From a virus, in IMG/VR virus record IMGVR_UViG_3300037200_000089, positions 1 through 41,776 of that record: a stretch of 41,776 nucleotides of DNA. The stretch is one strand, 5' to 3'. This document shows positions 8,601 through 17,600 of this stretch, piece by piece. The number at the start of each line of letters is the position of its first letter. Within the stretch, counting starts at the first letter, position 1. The notes under the pieces were generated by a model. It had not been told where the DNA came from and searched no databases. It worked only from the letters and a program-made list of their open reading frames with translations. Both the position numbers and the translations under genes were made by a program.

Positions 8601-11600
8601 CGAGGATAACCCGCGCCGCATCCTCGTGTCCAACGATGGCTACGTGATCGACGGCCATCATCAGTGGCTAGATCGGCTGCAAAACGATCCGCACGAGTTC
8701 ATGCCGGTCTTGAAGATTGATGCGCCCGCCGCTGAGATTCTCAAGCAAATCCACGAGTTCCCGAGCGCCGGGATGGAAAAGGCGCCGGACATTTCGCCAA
8801 TCCCGGGCTTGCCGGTGTCTAAAGATGCTGCCGAAAAGAAGTCCACGCGCCAACTACTGGAGGAGTTCATGGGCCGCGTTGCGCAGCGTCATGAAGACGA
8901 GGCGTCAGGCCAAGCCGTGTTGGACCATTTGGAGGACAATGATATTTCGCCGCAGACGGTCGTGAAGACGTTCTGGGCCAAGACGTACGACAATCTGCCG
9001 GACCATATCCAGAAACGCTTCCAACGCATGATAACGGCAGTCACGGGATTTACTCCTGGCGACCCGATCGCCAGCCAGAGGCAGCCCGATGGCAGCGTGA
9101 CTACTATTACTGCAAGGAACTGGCAGGACACCTTCGACCCGCCCGCCGCAGCCAGCAATGCCCGCGATCTTGAGGGCATAGAGCGAGGGTTGATCGTCAA
9201 CATGTATCTTGCGAATCAGGGCATGGGGGCATTAAAGCCAGCGTCAGCACCTGGGCCAACACCACTCTTGCCAGGAAAGCCTGAGCCTGCTAAAAAGACC
9301 CCAGATGAACCGGCCACCAAAAGCGACACACGCACAGAGGCAAGCGGTGTACGCCCGGATGAAGTCAGTCCGGCACAGCCCGGTGGGCGCGGCGGTGCAG
9401 ACATCGACCGCCCCGCAACTCCCGCAGCCGGAGGGCGAAAGCCAGCCCGCACCGACATTCGCGGGCGCGTCCGCTTTAGCGAATCCGATGCAACCCGCGT
9501 AGTCGAGGCCGCGCACGCCGAGCACTCATCGCTTGGCGAGGATTCGCCGACACTGGCCGCCAAGACGTTCGAGGCTCCGGCCCGGGTCGAAGCGCCGCGG
9601 CGCACAAAGGCGCAGCAGGTTCTCAACGACAGCGGGACGGGCTTCAAGGAGATTGCGCCCGACAGCGATCGCTTGGCTGCGGTTCGCACATGGCTCGCCG
9701 ATCAGCGCATGGGCGGCCTGAATCCGACGCCGGGAGACGTGGCGCGCGCCAAGCAGATTCCGCCGGCCACGGCAAAGCGGTTGATCCAGGACCAGCGCCA
9801 GGCTGAGTTCGAGGCGCGAGCGAACGCGAAGGGTTCCGGCATCAAGTACAACGACGCTACGCGCGAGATCAGTTACGACCCGGATCAGTTCGCGCAGTCA
9901 GTGCAGAATATCAACGACCACGGCGGAGATGGCGAAGGCTGGGCGCGCGCGAGCGTGCTCGAGGAACACAAGCACGACCTTGGGACGCAGGCCGCTACGT
10001 TCGCCGGCGGCATCGACAAGGTGCGCGACGAGATCGCAGCCGCGTTGCCGCAAGAGAGCTTCGACGCGATGCGGTCAGTCTACAGGACAATTCACCGGCC
10101 CGAGCATTTGAGCGACGAGCAGGCGGCCACGCACGAGCGCGAACTGATGGCCGAGGAATACATGGCCCGGTACGCGATGCGCCAGCAGGGCGAGAAGCTG
10201 CCCGAGGAGTTCTGGCAGCCGCCGGAGAAGGTTGCGCCGTTGCTCAAAGCTCTGGACGGTCCCCAGCCCGCGGCGGTCTTGGCTCAGTACGCCCGGATGG
10301 AGCACCTCGCGCCAGCCGCGAAGCCAGCGCCATCGTCGCCATCCGTTGCCACACCAGCGAGCGAACGTAAGCAAGCGGAGACTCCGACTCCTGCTGCATT
10401 ACCACGTCCGCCGCCGCGTCAAGCTGACGAGCCAGAGGTTGCAAGCCATAAAGAAAAGCCTGTGCCTGAGAAAAAGCAACGGACCTTCCGCATCCCGTAC
10501 GCGCCGGTTGGCGATCAGCCGGACGTGATCGACTACATTGTTGACCAAGGCGGCATCCAAGGCAGCACTGCGGCCAAGCGCATCGCGAAGGGCAAGGGCA
10601 TTATCGGCGGCGCTGCGGGAGACTACGACGACAGACCGAATCTGAAGGGCATTTACCAGTCTGCGGTTTTCGGCGGGCGCATGGCTGCGGACCAGATGGC
10701 TGAATTGCTCTACCGCGAGCACGCAATAGGCGACGGGACCATTGGCGCAATGTACGCGGCCATCGATCAGGCGATGCAGTCGCGCAAGAGCGGGCGCGTG
10801 GAGAATGCCCGGCAGGCGTTGGAGCAGAAACAAGCCGAACGCTTCCATCGCGACACCGGCACGGAGAAGAAGGGTGACAAGGTTGTTCACGCCGGCAACC
10901 TTGCCGTGGGCGACACGATCACGGTCGAAGGCCAGAAGCTCAAGGTGATCGATGTGGACCCGGAGAGTCTGGATGTCACGCTCGAAGACCACAGCGAATA
11001 TGGAGTTCAGAGGATCGCGAGCGGGAGCGTCATCTACGTCCAGAAGATGCAAAGGGCCACGAAACCCGTGGTCGAATCGCCGGTGTCGCCCGACAAGCTG
11101 ACTGAGCGCGAACAGTTCCGAAACTGGTTACACGTAGCGGCGGACAGCCCGCAAAAACTTCGCGCAATCGATGTTGACCGCGTGATGAGTACGGCGCGAG
11201 ACCCGGCACAGGTTGAGCGTTTGCGGTCCTACCTGCTCTCCGAAGCGCTTGGTGCTGAAGCTAAGGCGGAAGTGCGAAACTGGAAGCCTGACGACAATGT
11301 CCCCACCCTTCGCCGCAATGAAAATCAGGGCGACCTACTGTCCAAGCAAACCGAAGACCTGACGCTAACGGGCGAGACCGGGACCGACCACGAGAAAGTG
11401 CAACGCGCAAAAGAGGCAGCGGCTAAAGCAACTGCTGATGCCAAGGCCAAGCAGGACCGCGAGCAAATGGCGCTCCCGGGAACGACGGAAACACCTTTTA
11501 GCCCCGCGCTCAAAGAGCAGGCCCGCAAGGCGGGGATTTACGGCAAGATCGACGCACCGGCCAAACCGCAGATTACCTACGAGCAATTCGCGGCTCAGTA

Positions 11601-14600
11601 CCGCGACGCGTTCAAGCAGGGCAACAAGTACGATCCGAGGCTCCACGTCGGCTCGCAACACTTCAGTGACAAGATGGCCGCACTTGCCGACGCACATCCC
11701 GAATGGCTCGCGCGTCTGGAAGCGGAGGAAGAAGGGAAGGCTCCCACCCTCAAACCTGAATCATCCCCGCAGAAGAGGCCCAGTCAAAGGGTTGAGGACT
11801 TTAAGCGATTGCTTGCTGCTGGTTATTCACTGGTGCGCGGAGCTTGGTTCCGTCCTGGAGGCGGTGAAGTTGGGAATATGGAGGCGGCATTAGCTCACCT
11901 GAAAGCTGCCGAGGGCAAGTCGGCGGACGACATTCCAACCCCAGAGGTAAGCGTTAGAAAATCGTCCGAGAAGGAAGTGGGCGCCGGAAAGCATCCATTT
12001 CAAGCATTCGCGAACACGAATCAGGGCGGTCGGCTTTCCGTGTCTGGGGGCGGACCTTCTGAAGAAGATGCAAGGGCGGACGCAATCCGAGAGTTTCGTC
12101 AGCAATGGAAGCGGCGCGCCGATTCACGGGTTGCCACTACCCCCAAGGCCGATCCCGAGAATTTCTTCAATCGGTCCAAGCCGGATTTCATCGGCCAGAA
12201 CCGCGCTGGAAATAACGTGTTCGAGGACAAGCGAGGCGTTCGGTCCGTGGACGAAAACGGTGCGCGATCAACTCAATCCGTTGGCTTGCGTCCCGGCGGC
12301 GGGTTCAACATCGACAGCCCGGAGAAACTGTATCGCGCAGGTCATCATGAGTACTTGACCGCAGATGAGCACGGCACGTTCGACCAGATCATCGGTCCTC
12401 CAAAAGCCGCACTCGTAGAGGCCAAGACTCCGGCAACCGCGCCGATCAGCCAGAGCGACATGCAAAAAGGCGCGAGCGCTCTTGCCGATTGGGTGGGGCT
12501 ACGACTAGCCAAACAGCAGCCGTTCAGCCTGCAACAACTATACGACGATGCGGACATGGCTTTCGGAGGAACGCAGGCGAGCGGCGCCTACTCGTTCAAG
12601 GACGCGACCGATTCGCTAGAGCTGGCGGTCAACCGGTGGATCATCGCGCGGCGCGGATTAACCAACCCTGAAGGCTCCGACGATGTAGCTACGGCGCGAC
12701 GCACCATCCAAGACCTGCAAACGCTCCTGCTCGACAATCTTCCAACCCAAGGCCGCCAGCGTAATGAGGAGATGGAGAATTTCCAGCAGTTCTCGACACC
12801 GCCCACGCACGCCTTCCTTGCTAACTGGGTGGCCAATCTGAAGCCCGGAGACACCATGCTCGAACCATCGGCGGGCATTGGTGGACTGGCTGCGTTCGCC
12901 AAAGCGGCCGGCGCACAGGTGGTCGTCAACGAACTGTCGCCGCGGCGCCTGCAATTCCTGAAGACACTGCCTTTCGACCGGTTCTTTAACGAGGACGCAG
13001 AACAGATCAATAACATCCTGCCCGCTGACGTTCGCCCTACGGTCGTCGTGATGAACCCGCCATTTTCGCAAGCCGGCGACCGGATGGGCGGCAAAACCGA
13101 CCTGATGGTTGGCGCTCGCCATATCGAGGCCGCTCTCAAGCGATTGCAACCAGGCGGCAGGCTCGTGGCAATCGTGGGCCGCGGCATGGCGATGGACGCG
13201 CCGACGTTCCGCGAATGGTGGAAGCGCATCGCCGCGAGCAATCAGGTGCGCGCCAACATCGAAATTTCCGGCGACGAGTACAAAAAGTACGGCACCACCT
13301 TCGACAACCGCTTGCTGGTGATCGACAAAGTTGCGCCGGTTGTCGGACAGGAACTGGTCGGTGGGTCCGTCCAGAAGGTTGACGAACTGCCCGCGCTGCT
13401 CCAAGGTGTACGTGATGGGCGCCCAAGCACAGCAAGAATCTCCGATCAACATCCGGGCGCGCCAGCTCCTGCTCCAAGCGAAGTTCGACCCGATTCACGG
13501 CCAGCCAGCAGCGCTCCAAGTGCTACGCCTCGCCCTGGACGAACCGGACAAGGTGAAAGTTCGGCCCGACCTGGCGGAGCAAGCGGAAGCAGAAGTCCAA
13601 GCGCTCCTGTTGATGCCCCAGAACAAAGCCCAGAGCCTACTGAATCGCGCCGGCCTGACAGCGAGCAGGCTCGTGCAGACCAAGACGCTCTCGGAGTTCG
13701 CCCAGGAGCTTCTGGAGCAACTCCTGTCGGTGGTACAGGAAAACCAGCAACCAGCGCCCGAACAGGTTTACTGACGCCGGTCGATGCGGCTGACGTCAGC
13801 ACGCACGAAAAGATCGCCCACGACAAGGACACGCCGGACACTGTTTTCGACACGTATCAGCCGACCGTAAAGGTTGCTGGCGCAAAGGCCCACCCGGCGC
13901 CGTTGGCTGAGAGTTCGGCGATGGCGTCGATCAATCCGCCGGCCACGACGTACAAGCCGAAGATCGACCGCAAGTTGATTGCCGATGGGAGGCTGTCGGA
14001 CGCGCAACTCGAAAACATCGTCCTGGCAGGCGAGTCGCATTCCAAGTTATTGCCCGATGGCAGCCGCCGCGGGTTTTTCATCGGAGACGGTACGGGTGTC
14101 GGAAAGGGCCGTGAGATCGCCGGAACCCTGATGGACAACATGAACCAAGGCCGAAAGAAAGCGGTCTGGATTTCGTACAACTCGAGTCTTTTCAAAGACG
14201 CGCAGCGGGACATGGAAGGCGTAGGACTGGGTAAGGATCAACTCATTGACCATTCCAAAATAAAGAGTGGAGATATCATTGGACAAAAAGAGGGCGTCTT
14301 GTTTTCCACATATTCCACACTAGCGCGAACGACGAGCCAAGGAATTACCGCGCAAGAGAGGGATCGAGGATATCTATCGCCGGGAGATGTCGTCATGCCG
14401 GTGAACCCTTTTTCCTCGAATCCAGATGACGGCATAGATAATCCCAAGGTCCACTTTAGGATTACCGGAAGGAAAAGGGTGTTGCGCATTGGAGGCTCAG
14501 ACGCTGCTGCCTATCCAGCGGTGAACGTGGTGACGGGCGAAGCGGTGAGTCTCATGCACGCCGAGATCAATCACAATCGCTATGTCAGCCGTACAAAGGA

Positions 14601-17600
14601 GATTGCGGCGAGCCGGCTGGATCAGATCGTGAAGTGGCTGGGTCCAGACTTCGACGGCGTGATTGCGTTCGATGAGGCGCACTTGATGGGTAATGCAGTA
14701 TCCATCCGTGGCGCGCGCGGCATGAAGAAGCCGAGCCAGCGGGCGCTCGCGGGGGTTGAACTGCAAAAGGCGCTCCCGAAGGCGCGCATCCTTTACGTGT
14801 CGGCGACCGGTGCAACGGAGGTGTCGAATCTCTCCTACGCTGAACGGCTTGGCCTTTGGGGGCCGGGAACCGCATTTGAAGGCGGCAAAGGTCCATTTAT
14901 TTCTTCGATTGAAGGCGCCGGCGTGGCGGCGATGGAGATGGTTGCGCGTGATCTCAAGGCAATGGGGCTCTATATGGCCCGGTCCATATCCTACCACGGC
15001 GTTACATTCGAGCGATTGGAGCACAAGCTAAGCACCGATCAGACCGAAATTTACGACGAACTAGCCGGCGGTTGGCAGACTGTTCTGGCCAACATGGACT
15101 CGGCCCTGGGGGTGACCGGGCAGGCCAAGAATGGTAACGCAGTATCGCAAGCACGCAGCCAGTTCTGGGGAACGCACCAGCGGTTTTTCAGCCAGGTGAT
15201 GACGGCGATGCAGATGCCGAGTGTGATTGACAAGTTGGAGGAAGACCTGAAGGCCGGTTCGTCGCCGGTCATTCAACTGACCAATACAAACGAGGCGCAA
15301 CTCGCGCGCATCCTGACAGAAAAACAGAAGCAGGCCGAAGAAGATGACCAGGAAGTTGATCTTGAAACCCTGGACTTTACGCCACGGCAGGGGCTCATGG
15401 ATTACATCCAGCGCGGGTTCCCAACCCAACAGTACGAAGAATACACGGACGAGGAAGGCAATGTGCGCACGCGTCCGGCTAAAGACAGCGAGGGAAATCC
15501 AATCCAGAACGCCGAGGCCGTCGCGATGCGCGACCAGATGCTCGACAGCCTGGCATCCCTTCGAGTTCCTGAGAACCCGCTCGACATGATTATAAATCAC
15601 TTCGGCACAGACAATGTGGCGGAGGTCACTGGGCGCACCCGGCGTGTCGTAAAGAAAAAGGACAAGAACGGCGTGGAAAGGATGGTGCAAGAGCCGTGGG
15701 GAAAGACTCATAGCGAGGCCGACGCGGATTCCTTCCAAGCAGACAAAAAGCGAATCCTGGTGTTCTCTGCGGCCGGCGGAACCGGCAAGAGTTATCACGC
15801 CGACCTGAGCGCCAAGAATCAGCGCTTGCGCCAGCATTACATTCTCCAAAGCGGTTGGCGTGCGGACGGCGCGGTGCAAGGGCTGGGCCGAACCCATCGA
15901 TCCAACCAGGCGCAGCCACCCAATTACAGGTTGGTTTCTACCAATCTGAACGCACAGAAGCGGTTCATCTCCACTATCGCGCGTCGGATGGAAAGCCTGG
16001 GAGCTTTAACCAAGGGTCAGCGTGACAGCTCCAGCCAGGGAATGTTCTCGGCGGCGGACAACCTGGAGACTGAATACTCGCGGGACGCCATCCGCGATTT
16101 ATACGGAGACATCGCGCGGGATCACGTCCCTGGCGTGGATGCAGCGGACTTCCAGGCGCAAATGGGACTGCTTCTGAGTGCGGAACCCGACGTCAAGACG
16201 TTCCTGAACCGAATGCTCAACCTTAAGGTCGCCGACATGAATCGCGTCTGGGATGAGTTTTTTGAGCGGATGACTGACCGCGTGGAAATGGCTCGTCAGC
16301 GCGGCGAGCTGGATACCGGCATGGAGACAATCCGGGCGCTTAACGCTGAAGTCACCCAAAAGAGCCTATTGCACACCGATGCTGGGACGGGCGCAAAAAC
16401 GGAGTATCAGCGGGTTCAACTGACGCAGCCCGCGCGAGTAATGACCGTCAATGAGATGCTCAAGCGCGGGGCGAAGAGCGGGTTTGTACGCAACAGGAAA
16501 AGCGGCATGGTCTGGGCAAATCTGGGCGAGCGCAACGTCACGGCCAAGAGCGGCAAGGTTGAATTGCGCCTGATGTTGATGAACCACAAGTACGGCGTCA
16601 GCGACGCACTGCCTTACGACGTCAGCGAGTATTCCGATTCCAAGTACGAGCCCGTTACTTCCGATGCTGCGAAGCCTTTGATTCAAGAGGCGATTGACCG
16701 GACGCCAAAGACCTACGACGAGACCGCGCACATGATTACCGGGGCGCTCCTGCCCATCTGGGCTCGACTCAAGGGTGCTGGATCAGTTCAGCGCATCACG
16801 TTGGATAACGGCGAGCGGATTCTTGGCCGTCGCGAGAGTGAAGAGACAATCGGACCCTTGCTGCGAGACTTCCAGGTTGCACAACAGAACGCCGCAGTCA
16901 CGCCAGAGCGGGTTATTGAACATCTTTTAGCCAATGGGGGGCGAGTGCGGCTGGCGAACGGGACCACTATTACGCGCCGGTCCGTATACCAGGATCGCCG
17001 GTTGGAATTGCAAAACTTGAAGGTCGACCCGCGCGCGCTGACGCCGCTGGGAATGCAGAGCGAGCGCATAGGTTATGAAAGCCGCTACTTCATGCCAGAG
17101 GATAAGGCTGCGGCCATTCTCGCCCGCGTCATGCTCAATAACCCGGTCGTTGAGGGTATGTCGGGCGGCAACGAACTGCGCGCATCAATGCCGATCTTCG
17201 GTTCGACGTTCGACCAGGTCGCCGACGAATACGCGGCCCGCGGGTCCAAAGACCTTGTGGCTGCCGGATACGACGCGGCGCACACGAAAGCGGAGCTGGC
17301 CGGCGAGCAGGTTGCTTCGTCGATCCGGCAGGACCTGCCCGACAAATCGGACCGCGAGGCGATGCCGTTCGTCATCGAGGCCGGGGGCGACCCGCCGAAG
17401 CTTCTGGACTTCCGCGCGAAGGTCGCGGCGAGTAAGGATGCAAAGCTATCCAAGAAGTACGTGCCGGTCATCGATCACGCGATTTCCAACTTCCCGCGCC
17501 TTCAGGCTGCCCGCGCGAATCACGACAAGATCATGGCGGATAACCTGGCCGAACTGCGGGCGGCCGGCGTTGACGTGGGCGAGGTCATAGACTACGTGAC

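Noticed and set aside
10244-10444. Minus-strand frame beginning MQPLARQLDAAADVVMQQES
   Set aside because: It looks protein-like, but has only a TTG start without a ribosome site, and antisense frames of Ala/Pro-rich codons often look this way.
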